The translations under genes and the position numbers were made by a program. A stretch of DNA of 64,000 nucleotides from Devosia sp. (GTDB lineage: Bacteria; Pseudomonadota; Alphaproteobacteria; Rhizobiales; Devosiaceae), in contig CP051235.1 of NCBI GenBank assembly GCA_017794705.1, forward strand, positions 683,010 to 747,009, written 5' to 3'. The notes below the pieces were generated by a model. That model saw nothing but the letters and a program-made list of their open reading frames with translations. It searched no databases and was not told the origin of the DNA. This document shows, one piece after another, positions 24,105 through 32,605 of this stretch (its first letter is position 1; every line of letters begins with the position of its first letter).

Positions 24105-25604
24105 ATGACCATCGAAAGTTCATTCGACCTGCAACTGACCGGCATCACCAAGGCCTACCCGGGCGTAGTGGCACTGGATGACGTGTCGTTGCACGTCCAT
24201 GCCGGTGAGGTCATCGGACTGATCGGCGAGAATGGCGCCGGCAAGTCGACGCTGATGAAAGTGCTGGGTGGTCTGATTGCGCCCACGAAGGGCACAATCA
24301 CCATCGATGGCGTGCAGCGCCCCCGTCTCGACATCCAGCAGTCTTTTGACGCGGGAATTTCGTTCGTGCATCAGGAGCTCAATCCGTTCGACAATCTCAA
24401 CGTCGCCGCCAATCTGCGGCTGGGCCGGGAAATCCGCGGTGGCCCGTTCAGGCTGATCGACGAAGCCGCGATGGACGCCGCGGTTCAGCCCATCCTCAAC
24501 AAGGTCGGCGCCACTTTCGGACCGCGGGACAATGTCGCCAACCTGTCGCTTGCCGAACGGCAGATCATGGAAATCGCCAAGGCGCTGACGCTGAATGCGC
24601 GGCTGGTGATCATGGACGAACCCACATCCAGCCTGACCCTCTCGGAGACCAATACGCTTTTGGGGGTCATCGCCGACCTCAAGGCGTCCGGCATTTCCGT
24701 CTTGTTCATCTCGCATCGCCTCAACGAAGTCGAACAGTGTGCAGACCGGGTGGTTGCGCTGAGGGACGGCAAGGTGGCCGGGCACCTCTCCCGCGACGAG
24801 ATCAACCACGACTCGATGATCCGGCTGATGATTGGCCGGGAACTGATGGTGCAGAACGTCACGCGCGCTGCCGCTCCCGGCGATGCCGTACTGGAAATTG
24901 AAGGCGTGAGCACGAGTGCATTTCCGCACACACGGACCGACCTCAGTGTCCGTGCCGGCGAAATCACCGGACTTGCAGGACTTGTGGGTGCGGGACGCAC
25001 CGAACTGGCACGGGCCGTTTTCGGCATCGACGCCCCGGCTTCCGGTATCATCAAACTGGCTGGCCGCCAGCTCGGCAGGCACCGGCCGGCAGATGCCATA
25101 TCGCGCGGCCTTTGCCTCGTGCCCGAAGATCGCAAGGACGCCGGGCTGATCCTCGATTTCCCCATATGCGAGAATATTTCGCTGCCCGATCTGGCGCATC
25201 TCAACTCGAACGGGCTGGTCGATGAGCGCGCCGAGCTGGCGCGGGCGGAGGCGCAAAGGCAGAGCCTTTCCATCAAGACGCAGAACGTGAAGGAAGCCGC
25301 TGCCAACATGTCAGGCGGCAACCAGCAGAAAATCGTGCTGGGCAAGTGGCTGGCCATGAAGCCGCGCGTCATCATCTTTGACGAACCGACGCGCGGCGTC
25401 GACGTGGGTGCGAAGGCTGAAATCTACAGGCTGATGCGCGACCTGGCCGACAGCGGTGTCGCCATTCTGATGATCTCCAGCGACATGGAAGAGGTCATCG
25501 GCGTGTCCGACAGGATCGCCGTCATGCGGCGCGGCGAAATTAGCGGCATCCTCGAGCCGTCTGAATTTTCAGAACAAAACGTGCTGACACTGGCAGTGGG
25601 CTGA
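24105..25604 (+). CDS. CUT2 sugar ABC transporter ATP-binding protein (two NBDs)
   Basis: 499 residues, duplicated NBDs. NBD1: Walker A GENGAGKST, signature LSLAERQIMEIAKA and Walker B LVIMDEPTSSL. NBD2: degenerate Walker A GLVGAGRTEL, signature MSGGNQQKIVLGKW and Walker B VIIFDEPTRGVDVG. Paired with the binding protein at 23047 and the permease 6 bp downstream. Confidence 0.95.
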   Translation: MTIESSFDLQLTGITKAYPGVVALDDVSLHVHAGEVIGLIGENGAGKSTLMKVLGGLIAPTKGTITIDGVQRPRLDIQQSFDAGISFVHQELNPFDNLNVAANLRLGREIRGGPFRLIDEAAMDAAVQPILNKVGATFGPRDNVANLSLAERQIMEIAKALTLNARLVIMDEPTSSLTLSETNTLLGVIADLKASGISVLFISHRLNEVEQCADRVVALRDGKVAGHLSRDEINHDSMIRLMIGRELMVQNVTRAAAPGDAVLEIEGVSTSAFPHTRTDLSVRAGEITGLAGLVGAGRTELARAVFGIDAPASGIIKLAGRQLGRHRPADAISRGLCLVPEDRKDAGLILDFPICENISLPDLAHLNSNGLVDERAELARAEAQRQSLSIKTQNVKEAAANMSGGNQQKIVLGKWLAMKPRVIIFDEPTRGVDVGAKAEIYRLMRDLADSGVAILMISSDMEEVIGVSDRIAVMRRGEISGILEPSEFSEQNVLTLAVG

Positions 25605-25610
25605 TCGATC

Positions 25611-26624
25611 GTGCAGAAAAAAGACCTCGGACTTCTTGTGCTCATTCTGGTGGTTGGCAGCGTTGTGGCGCTGATCAATCCGCGGTTCCTGTCGCCGATC
25701 AACATTGCCAACACACTGAACCTGATCGGCCTGTTCGGGCTTTTCTCAATCGCCGAGGCTTTTGTGATCGTCACGGCGGGCATTGACCTGTCGGTGGGGT
25801 CGCTGATTGCGCTCCTGGGCGTAATCTTCGTCGATATGGTGGTCAACCTTGGCGTCCCCTGGCCGGTGGCGCTGATGATCACCTTGTGCATCGGCATTGT
25901 GTTTGGCTGGCTGCACGGATTCCTGATCACGAAAATGAAGCTGCAGCCCTTCGTGGTCACGCTCTGCGGTCTGCTGATTTACCGTGGGGTGGCGCGCTTC
26001 TATACGAAAGACGCCACCGCAGGGTTCACTTTCGGCATGAGCTTTCCGGACCTTGAATGGCTGGTGTCGGGCCGCACATTCGGCATTCCGCACTCGATCA
26101 TTGCCTTTGCGATTGTCGCGGCAATTGCCTGGGTGGTGTTGCACCGCTCGGTCTTCGGACGGCACCTGTTTGCCGTGGGCAAGAACGAAGAAGCCGCCCG
26201 CTATTCGGGCATCAACACCGGTCTGGTCATCACCCTCGCCTACATCATCTGTGCGGGTCTCACTGCCTTTGCAGCCATTTTCTTCGCCATGTACACGCGC
26301 TCGATCTCGCCGGCTTCGCACGGCAATTTCTACGAGCTTTACGGCATCGCTGCCGCTGTTCTGGGCGGGTTCTCCTTGCGCGGCGGCGAAGGCTCGATTG
26401 TCGGCGTGGTTCTGGGTGTCATCCTTTTGCAGATCCTGCAGAACCTCGTGAACCTGTTGGGCATTCCCTCATCGCTGAACTTCGCCGTCATGGGCACGGT
26501 CATACTTGTCGGCGTGCTGGCTGATCAGCAGTTCGCGCAGTATCGCGAGCGACGACGGGCCTCCAAGAGCATGCACGTCCGGCCCGAAGAAACATCCAGG
26601 TCCGCGCCTCAATCGGCGGAGTAG
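25611..26624 (+). CDS. CUT2 sugar ABC transporter permease
   Basis: 337 residues starting at GTG 25611, 6 bp after the ATPase stop. Motifs VTAGIDLSVGSLIALLG, VTLCGLLIYRGVARFY, AVGKNEEAARYSGI and AAAVLGGFSLRGGEGS identify the RbsC/XylH group. Inner membrane. The stop codon directly abuts the stop of the convergent oxidoreductase gene, with no intergenic space for a terminator. Confidence 0.94.
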   Translation: MQKKDLGLLVLILVVGSVVALINPRFLSPINIANTLNLIGLFGLFSIAEAFVIVTAGIDLSVGSLIALLGVIFVDMVVNLGVPWPVALMITLCIGIVFGWLHGFLITKMKLQPFVVTLCGLLIYRGVARFYTKDATAGFTFGMSFPDLEWLVSGRTFGIPHSIIAFAIVAAIAWVVLHRSVFGRHLFAVGKNEEAARYSGINTGLVITLAYIICAGLTAFAAIFFAMYTRSISPASHGNFYELYGIAAAVLGGFSLRGGEGSIVGVVLGVILLQILQNLVNLLGIPSSLNFAVMGTVILVGVLADQQFAQYRERRRASKSMHVRPEETSRSAPQSAE

Positions 26625-27644
26625 TCAGCCCGAAGCACCGTCCTCGATGGACTCGATCAGCGCGTGGACCTTGAGGGCTTCACGTCCGGTAACCAAAGGC
26701 GGGCGCTTGAGGGTGAGCGCCTCCGCGAAGTCTTCGATGATGGCCTGATGCCAGCCGTGTGAGAACGCCATCGGATCGGCGCCACCGCCGGTTCCGCCTG
26801 CGTCACCAATCGTTTCGCGCCGGCCATCGCGCCAGAAAATCTGGAGGCTGTTGCCTTCGAGGCGAACCGAAGCATTGGCACAATGCAGAACAAGCGTCTC
26901 GGGTGCGCCGGGAAAGCTGGCTGTTGAAGCGACAACCGAGCCGACGGCGCCGTTCTCGAACTCGATGCCTGCGACGACGAAATCCTCGGCTTCCATCTGG
27001 TGGGCGGCAGTGGTCTTGACCATGGACCGGACGTCAACGGCCGGCCCGGTGAACGACAGCATCAGGTCGAGCGTGTGTATGGCCTGGCTGATCAGTACGC
27101 CGCCGCCATCGCGCTCATAGGTGCCCCTGCCCGGTTCGTCATAGTAGGTTTGGGCACGCCACCAGGGGACATTCACCTCAGAGGCGACGAGCGCACCGAG
27201 ACTGCCCCCGTCGAACAATTCGCGGAGCGCCATTGCCGCCTCGCGCTTGCGGTGCTGGAACACAATGCCAAGCGGCACGTTGGCCGCCTCGCAGGTCTCC
27301 ACAATCTTTTCGGCCCCGGCCAGAGTGCGTTCAACCGGTTTTTCCATCAGGATGGGTTTGCCCGCGCGCGCCAGGGTCTCGGTGATTTTCTGCCTGGCAT
27401 TCGGCGGCGTGCAAACGAGCGCGAAGTCCACGTCAGGATCGTCGGCAATTTCAGCAGCGCCTGCATAGACAATTGGTTCGATTGCCAGGTCGCGCGCAAG
27501 AGCTGCCTGGTCCGAAAGAAACCTCTGAGCCGACGCTGACGAGGTCGCACAGATGCCTTTGATTTCAAGTCCGGCGCCGCTCGAAGCGATCGCCTTCAAA
27601 TGCGTGCCGGCGACCATGCCCAACCCGATCAATGCAATTTTCAC
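26625..27644 (-). CDS. Gfo/Idh/MocA-family oxidoreductase
   Basis: 339 residues from GTG at 27644, preceded by GGAG. N-terminal Rossmann motif GLGMVAGTH, the conserved Glu-Lys-Pro (MEKPVERT) and the catalytic region GGGVLISQAIHTLDL are all present. Members oxidise sugars, inositols or their derivatives with NAD(P). It abuts the CUT2 permease tail-to-tail and may use the imported sugar. The 257-bp gap 27645-27901 beyond it shows no gene. Confidence 0.93.
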   Translation of the reverse strand: MKIALIGLGMVAGTHLKAIASSGAGLEIKGICATSSASAQRFLSDQAALARDLAIEPIVYAGAAEIADDPDVDFALVCTPPNARQKITETLARAGKPILMEKPVERTLAGAEKIVETCEAANVPLGIVFQHRKREAAMALRELFDGGSLGALVASEVNVPWWRAQTYYDEPGRGTYERDGGGVLISQAIHTLDLMLSFTGPAVDVRSMVKTTAAHQMEAEDFVVAGIEFENGAVGSVVASTASFPGAPETLVLHCANASVRLEGNSLQIFWRDGRRETIGDAGGTGGGADPMAFSHGWHQAIIEDFAEALTLKRPPLVTGREALKVHALIESIEDGASG

Positions 27645-27901
27645 GCCTATGTCTCCAGCCCCGGTTTTGCCCGCTCTATTTGCCCTGAAGCTTCACACTG
27701 GTGCGGAGAACAGATTGATGCAACTGCGGATTTTGTAGGCTGGCCACATCAGGGGAGGCTTTTGCGCGAGCGCAGGTGCTGGAATTTCGACCTCATGATC
27801 GTTCGATATGGGCCGGCCATTGAAGTTCATGACCGGCAATTAGATGTGCGTCAGCGACACTTATCAAATCACACAGCAACGCAGATGAATGCGGTCTGCG
27901 C

Positions 27902-29749
27902 CTAGGCTGAAACTTGTGGATCAATGCGCAGGGCGCGCAGGGCATTGAGGATAACCGCAACATCAATGGCTTCCTGCAGCAGGGCGCCCTGGACCGGCGT
28001 GAGGTATCCCAGAGCAGCAGCGATCATCCCGGCGACGGACAAGCCAATGCCGGCCGCGACACTTTCGAGGGCAATACGGCGGGCGGCCCTCGCGATCTCC
28101 ATGCCGGGACCCAACCGGTCGATCCGGTCGACCAGCAAAACCACATCCGCCGCCTCAGCCGAGGCCGCCGCGCCCCGGGCGCCCATCGCCACGCCAACAT
28201 CAGCGGCGGCCAGCGCCGGCGCGTCGTTGATGCCGTCGCCGACCATCATGAGCGGTTCGGCGCCGCGTTCAGCATGAACCAATTCGACCTTCTGGGCGGG
28301 CGTGAGGTCCGCCCGAATGCCGTCCAATCCCAGCCCTTGCGTCACCAGTTCTGCCACAGCGGCCCGATCACCTGTTGCCAGCAGGATTCGGCCGATCCCT
28401 CCCCTGCGCAGGCCGGCCATCATCTCGGCAGCGCCGTCCCGCAAGGGGTCGGACATTACGACGTGGCCCGCCAGATCGCCGTCGATTGCGACCGCGACCA
28501 GCAACGAGCCCGCCGCCAGACCGGGGTGTCCGCTTGAGGTCATGCCGACCTGTCCGGCCACAAATGTGTCGCCGCCCACGATAACTGAGTGGCCCTCAAC
28601 CGTTCCCATGATCCCTTCACCGGGGACCTCGGCAACCTCGGACGGAACAGCGAGGGTGAGCCCTTTCTCCTTGGCCTCCGTCACCAACGCTTCGGCGACA
28701 GGGTGCCGTGTAGCCTGGTCGAGGGAAGCGGCGAGACGCAAGATGTCGTCTGTCGACATTCTGTCGTGACTGTCGATGGAGACCACCTCCGGACGGCCCT
28801 CGGTCAGGGTGCCGGTCTTGTCGAGGATCAGTGTGCGGATGCCGGCCATTGTCTCAAGCGAACCAGCACTTTTGATCAGCACACCAAAATGCGCCGCCCG
28901 CGAGAGTCCGGCGACCAGCGCAACGGGCACCGCGAGAATGAGCGGACAAGGCGTCGCCACAACAAGCACGGCCACTGCCCTGATCGGATCGCCGGTAAAC
29001 CACCAGGCGGCAGTGGCGATCGCGATGGTTACGGCCAGGAAACCAATTGACCAGCGATCTGCCAGCCGTGACATCGGCGCCTTGGAGCGCTGGGCAGCTT
29101 CAACCAGCCGGACAATCCCCGCATATGTACTTTCGGCGGCCCGCCGGGTGGCCCTGATGTCGAAGGCCTCACCGGCGTTGGTCGAGCCGCTCATGGAGTC
29201 GTCGCCTGACGACAGGCGCACCGGCAGGGATTCGCCCGTTAATGCAGAGGTGTCCAGCAAGGCGGTTTCAGATGCAACGCTGCCGTCGACGGGGACCACA
29301 TCGCCCTGCCGGATCAGCAACAGGTCCCCCGGCGCAATCGCATCAAGATCGACCTCTTCCAGCCCCCCGTTGCGATGCCTGGTTGCGGTGCGCGGCACGC
29401 GCGACAACAGCGCATGCATCTCCCGGCGGGCGCGGCCTTCGGCAAAGCTCTCGAGAAACGTGCCGCCTGAATACATGACCGCGACGACAGCCGCTGCCAG
29501 GTTTTCGCCAAAGACCAGAGCAGCGGTCATGGACAGTGCAGCGACGATGTCCAGCCCGATCTCGCCGCGGGCAATGCCGCGAAGAATCTCAACCAGCAGG
29601 GCAGCCAGCGCCGGCAACACGCCGACGAACCAGGACAGCCGGGCCAATTCGGCCTTGCCGGCGAAATGAAACACCAGCCCGGCCAAAAGGCCAAGCAAGG
29701 CAAACGACAGTATCGCCGTTTTCAATCGATCCGAGCCGGTCTGGTCCAC
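27902..29749 (-). CDS. P1B-type metal-exporting ATPase, TPCP type (P1B-5/Nia-like)
   Basis: 615 residues from GTG at 29749. Full P-type signature: TGES (171-174), phosphorylation site DKTGT (310-314), GDGIND hinge. The metal-site motif in the TM4-equivalent helix is TPCP (266-269) instead of CPC, and the last helices carry QEAID; TPCP with QEXXD is described for the P1B-5 group (Nia, nickel/iron export in Sinorhizobium meliloti). No N-terminal heavy-metal domain. It starts 85 bp after the nucleotidyltransferase gene on the same strand, so may share a transcript with the PqqD-fusion operon. Confidence 0.88.
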   Translation of the reverse strand: MDQTGSDRLKTAILSFALLGLLAGLVFHFAGKAELARLSWFVGVLPALAALLVEILRGIARGEIGLDIVAALSMTAALVFGENLAAAVVAVMYSGGTFLESFAEGRARREMHALLSRVPRTATRHRNGGLEEVDLDAIAPGDLLLIRQGDVVPVDGSVASETALLDTSALTGESLPVRLSSGDDSMSGSTNAGEAFDIRATRRAAESTYAGIVRLVEAAQRSKAPMSRLADRWSIGFLAVTIAIATAAWWFTGDPIRAVAVLVVATPCPLILAVPVALVAGLSRAAHFGVLIKSAGSLETMAGIRTLILDKTGTLTEGRPEVVSIDSHDRMSTDDILRLAASLDQATRHPVAEALVTEAKEKGLTLAVPSEVAEVPGEGIMGTVEGHSVIVGGDTFVAGQVGMTSSGHPGLAAGSLLVAVAIDGDLAGHVVMSDPLRDGAAEMMAGLRRGGIGRILLATGDRAAVAELVTQGLGLDGIRADLTPAQKVELVHAERGAEPLMMVGDGINDAPALAAADVGVAMGARGAAASAEAADVVLLVDRIDRLGPGMEIARAARRIALESVAAGIGLSVAGMIAAALGYLTPVQGALLQEAIDVAVILNALRALRIDPQVSA

Positions 29750-29834
29750 GCCGCCTGTCTTTCCTCGCCGAGGCGTCCAGCAGCCGAAACAGCCGCTTCA
29801 TCTGATCAAGATACTGGCACTTTTGCGCGCGGCG

Positions 29835-31025
29835 TCAATCAGACCGAGCGATACTCGCCGAGCCTCTGCGACTGACAAGCTGTCGGCGAAACTGACCAAC
29901 AGCACCAATCCAGAGCTCATTGGCGCAGTAGCTGACCTGATGAAAAAAGCGAAGGGGGCTATCTACCGCTGCTCCCGACATCAAAAGTGAGGCAACCGGC
30001 GGCCGCCAGCGGGTGCGCAGCCAATGAATGATTCGCGACGGGTCGCTAAACAGATGCCGGACTGCCTTGTGTCCGGACTGAGCGATGAACCGCTCGGGGT
30101 AAGGCTTTGCCCATTCGCGAAGCACAGCGCGCTCAAACCATTCGGGGGGCTCAACAAGCACTTCAGCTGGCACATGAGACAGACGGCAATCGAGCAGACG
30201 GCCCGCTAGGGCAATGGTGGCACCTATCCACTTTGCCCGTACGGGATCGGTAGAAAGGCAAACCGACCAATCGAAATTATCCGGCGCAGCTTCCACCATC
30301 GCTGCGACGTCGCACAGTCCGGTCGGACGCCAGCCTCCGTGCCGAAGAAAGTGGATGGCGACCAACCGCAAATGGTCCTCAATCGACGGCACCCTTATGC
30401 AGGACCTTCCCACTTCGACGGCTTGTGATCGGGAAAGCACCTGATCAAGCGGCGGCATGAAGTCCTTGCCCAAGTCGGAGTGCAGGTCTACCGGCCTCAG
30501 CCCGATATCCGGTCCGCAGTCTACAGTGATTTCCGGGAGTGGACTTAGGTGCTCAGGTTCGTGGGCCTCAAGCACTTCACGGGCCACGTCCAACTGTGCC
30601 GGAGGAACGCAGAGGTCGAAGTCACCATAGGCCCGCAAATAGGGAGAGGCGTAAAAGCGCGCGGCGGCCCAGCCTTTTACGACTAGCGGCACTATCCCTG
30701 CGTCATTGAGCAGGCCAGCAATATGCTCAAGGCCAGCTTCGCGTCGCGCGTCCTCCAAAACCAGCCGCCGACCGGCGCCAGTAAGTTCCTGTGCTGCAGC
30801 ACAGTCTTTGAGACCCGGGATGGCTTTGATTCTGCGCCAGCCCAGCGCCGCAGCCCCGGAACCGAGCAAGAGTGGTGCCGCTGCCGCGACCTCGGCTGAA
30901 CCAAGACGCAAAGGCGGACATTCCGATCGCCAACTCCCGGCGAGGATTTGCAGGAACGACGCAGGCGGGCCTACAAGCAAGTTCCGTCGTTGCCACCGCT
31001 GTTGGACAGACAGGCTTGGCTGCAA
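29835..31025 (-). CDS. Nucleotidyltransferase-family protein (RiPP-cluster type)
   Basis: About 381-396 residues. The core VVKGWAAARFYASPYLRAYGDFDLCV contains the Gly-Asp-x-Asp pattern of the uncharacterised nucleotidyltransferase family often found with PqqD and HPr-kinase-like genes. The start is uncertain: the outermost TTG (31025) lies 55 bp inside the PqqD-fusion gene, while a TTG at 30980 overlaps its stop codon and would suit translational coupling. The Phe-Leu-Gln-Ile-Leu stretch soon after is family-like, so the true start is at or before 30980. Function unknown; transfer of a nucleotide to a peptide or protein is an inference. Confidence 0.82.
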   Translation of the reverse strand: MQPSLSVQQRWQRRNLLVGPPASFLQILAGSWRSECPPLRLGSAEVAAAAPLLLGSGAAALGWRRIKAIPGLKDCAAAQELTGAGRRLVLEDARREAGLEHIAGLLNDAGIVPLVVKGWAAARFYASPYLRAYGDFDLCVPPAQLDVAREVLEAHEPEHLSPLPEITVDCGPDIGLRPVDLHSDLGKDFMPPLDQVLSRSQAVEVGRSCIRVPSIEDHLRLVAIHFLRHGGWRPTGLCDVAAMVEAAPDNFDWSVCLSTDPVRAKWIGATIALAGRLLDCRLSHVPAEVLVEPPEWFERAVLREWAKPYPERFIAQSGHKAVRHLFSDPSRIIHWLRTRWRPPVASLLMSGAAVDSPLRFFHQVSYCANELWIGAVGQFRRQLVSRRGSASIARSD

Positions 31026-31435
31026 CAGGCTCCCGGATTGTTCAGGTTGCAGGGATCGCCTTGAGCAACGCAGCTTTGAGCTTGTGCAGGTGTGGGCACC
31101 AGAACACTGCTGACCATCGCTGCTGCGGCGCCAAATCCAAGCGTTGCGGCCACTTCGCGGCGGCTGCGGCGAGTCGCCAAATAATCGGGCATTTCATTTT
31201 TGCCGGACAGGAAGTTCTTTTGGTCCAGTTCGTGCAGAGCAAGCCAGACCGCTTTCTCGTCCACATCGAGTGCTTCGGCGATTTCTGCAACTTCAGTTTC
31301 ACCGTTGCAGCGCCTGAAGACCTGTGCTGCCAATCCGTTGAGGCAGGTGGCCGTGTCATTGGTCAAATCGTAGACCAGCGTTTCGTCGTCGACATCACGC
31401 ACGACCATGCGTTCCTGTCTCATGAGTGGTTTCAT
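30971..31435 (-). CDS. PqqD-domain protein fused to Tat signal and six-Cys knottin-like mini-domain
   Basis: 154 residues from ATG at 31435 (AGGAG upstream). Residues 1-80 are a PqqD-like winged-helix domain (LVYDLTNDTATCLNGLAAQV, then EVAEIAEALDVDEKAV), the RiPP recognition fold. Residues 89-119 look like a Tat signal: RRSRRE, a hydrophobic Ala/Val run, then PAQA. The last 35 residues hold six cysteines, C122, C129, C137, C138, C142 and C153, as C-x6-C-x7-CC-x3-C-x10-C, the inhibitor cystine knot spacing. The protein thus seems to carry its own recognition domain, export signal and Cys-rich cargo. It lies between kinase-like and nucleotidyltransferase genes. No homologous product is recognised; function unknown. 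Confidence 0.85.
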   Translation of the reverse strand: MKPLMRQERMVVRDVDDETLVYDLTNDTATCLNGLAAQVFRRCNGETEVAEIAEALDVDEKAVWLALHELDQKNFLSGKNEMPDYLATRRSRREVAATLGFGAAAAMVSSVLVPTPAQAQSCVAQGDPCNLNNPGACCSQACLSNSGGNDGTCL

Positions 31436-31478
31436 CTTCTCAACTCCTGTTCCCCTGAGGAAGTTTGCGTTTGGTTGA

Positions 31479-32438
31479 TCAAGCGATCTCCGCCGCCTTC
31501 AATATTCGATTTGCAATTTGTGAAGCTTCACCACGCGCGCCTTTGAGAATTGTGGCGCGCGACGCAGCCAGTCCGAGCAGTTTGAGGGTTAACTCAGGGT
31601 ACTGGCGAGCTGCGATAGTATTGTCCATCAACTCCAGAACACCCTGCCCCGGCGACAGTTTCTTGGGGCGCCATCTTGCGCCGTCTCGATACTGACTCAT
31701 GACAACGAGGTGTATCGGAGCAGGGTCCGTCCCCGCTTCGCCTCCAAACGCTTCGACCGCGGTTTCGACCTGATCGGTTTTTCCCGGTGCCCGCACGGAA
31801 AGCGGTTTGGCGAACGGATGGACCCGCCCCGTATCATCAATCACGGCATATTCGTCGGAGAAATAGGTGGCGCCTGCCCTCACAAGTTCTCCGGCCAGCG
31901 TGGTCTTGCCGGTCATCGATCTGCCGGGGAGCACAATCGCACGCCCCTTCCATGTAACAACCGCAGCATGGACGAAAAGCTTGCGCCGCGAATACTGAGC
32001 CAGGGCCAACCGCAACTCGACGTCATACCTTTCCAGCACAGCGTCCATCCGATGTGACCGCCCGCCGACAACATGGTCTGCGTAGAGAAGATTGAAGTTG
32101 CGCACGCCTCGCTTCTCGCTCGGCTGCGCCTTGATGACCGAAAGCATGCGGTCCACTGTGCCCATCCTGGAAATTCGCGCGCCAGGCGGAAGCCTTTGCT
32201 GCAGTCGCTCGATCAGTTCGTTGTCGTTGACCCGCACACCGACGCGCACGCCGTATCCAGTGACTGCGAAAGCATCGATCCAGTCCAGCTGTTCAAGATT
32301 TCCCATGCAGGGCGTGTAGGCACGCGCCTTCAATCTCAATGACCGATATCCAGCGTTCCCCAACACCGACATCCATGCAATCCCTGCTTTGGTCGAGTGC
32401 GGTGAGCAACTCCTTGGTTGCGCGCCCTGTTTTCGCAC
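31479..32438 (-). CDS. HPr kinase-like protein (RiPP-cluster type)
   Basis: Up to 319 residues. Walker A PGRSMTGKTT (171-180) is followed by YFSDEYAVID, equivalent to the Asp region of HPr kinase/phosphorylase, and by FAKPLSVR. Such HPr-kinase-like proteins occur in lasso peptide clusters, where one (paeninodin kinase) phosphorylates the peptide. Start uncertain: the GTG at 32438 has no good ribosome site; ATG at 32372 has AGGGA before it and gives 297 residues. First gene of the operon, 43 bp before the PqqD fusion. No PTS HPr protein is encoded nearby, so a classical HprK role is unlikely. Confidence 0.85.
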   Translation of the reverse strand: MRKQGAQPRSCSPHSTKAGIAWMSVLGNAGYRSLRLKARAYTPCMGNLEQLDWIDAFAVTGYGVRVGVRVNDNELIERLQQRLPPGARISRMGTVDRMLSVIKAQPSEKRGVRNFNLLYADHVVGGRSHRMDAVLERYDVELRLALAQYSRRKLFVHAAVVTWKGRAIVLPGRSMTGKTTLAGELVRAGATYFSDEYAVIDDTGRVHPFAKPLSVRAPGKTDQVETAVEAFGGEAGTDPAPIHLVVMSQYRDGARWRPKKLSPGQGVLELMDNTIAARQYPELTLKLLGLAASRATILKGARGEASQIANRILKAAEIA

Positions 32439-32605
32439 CCTGAATGAACTATTTTTCCCTTTCAGCGCGAAGGCGTCAAGCTAAACGAGTCGTTTGACCT
32501 TTCCGTACTCTTTGCGCCTCACTTCACGTCGACGTTCCCGAATGCATGTGACGAACGCCCGGCTTGGCGCTAGAATGTCTACTCAACTTGAGACGGGGGC
32601 GTGTC

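Noticed and set aside
31479..32438. Classical HPr kinase/phosphorylase of the PTS
   Set aside because: No HPr or EIIA gene adjoins, and the neighbours are PqqD-fusion and nucleotidyltransferase genes, which suit the RiPP-associated subgroup better.
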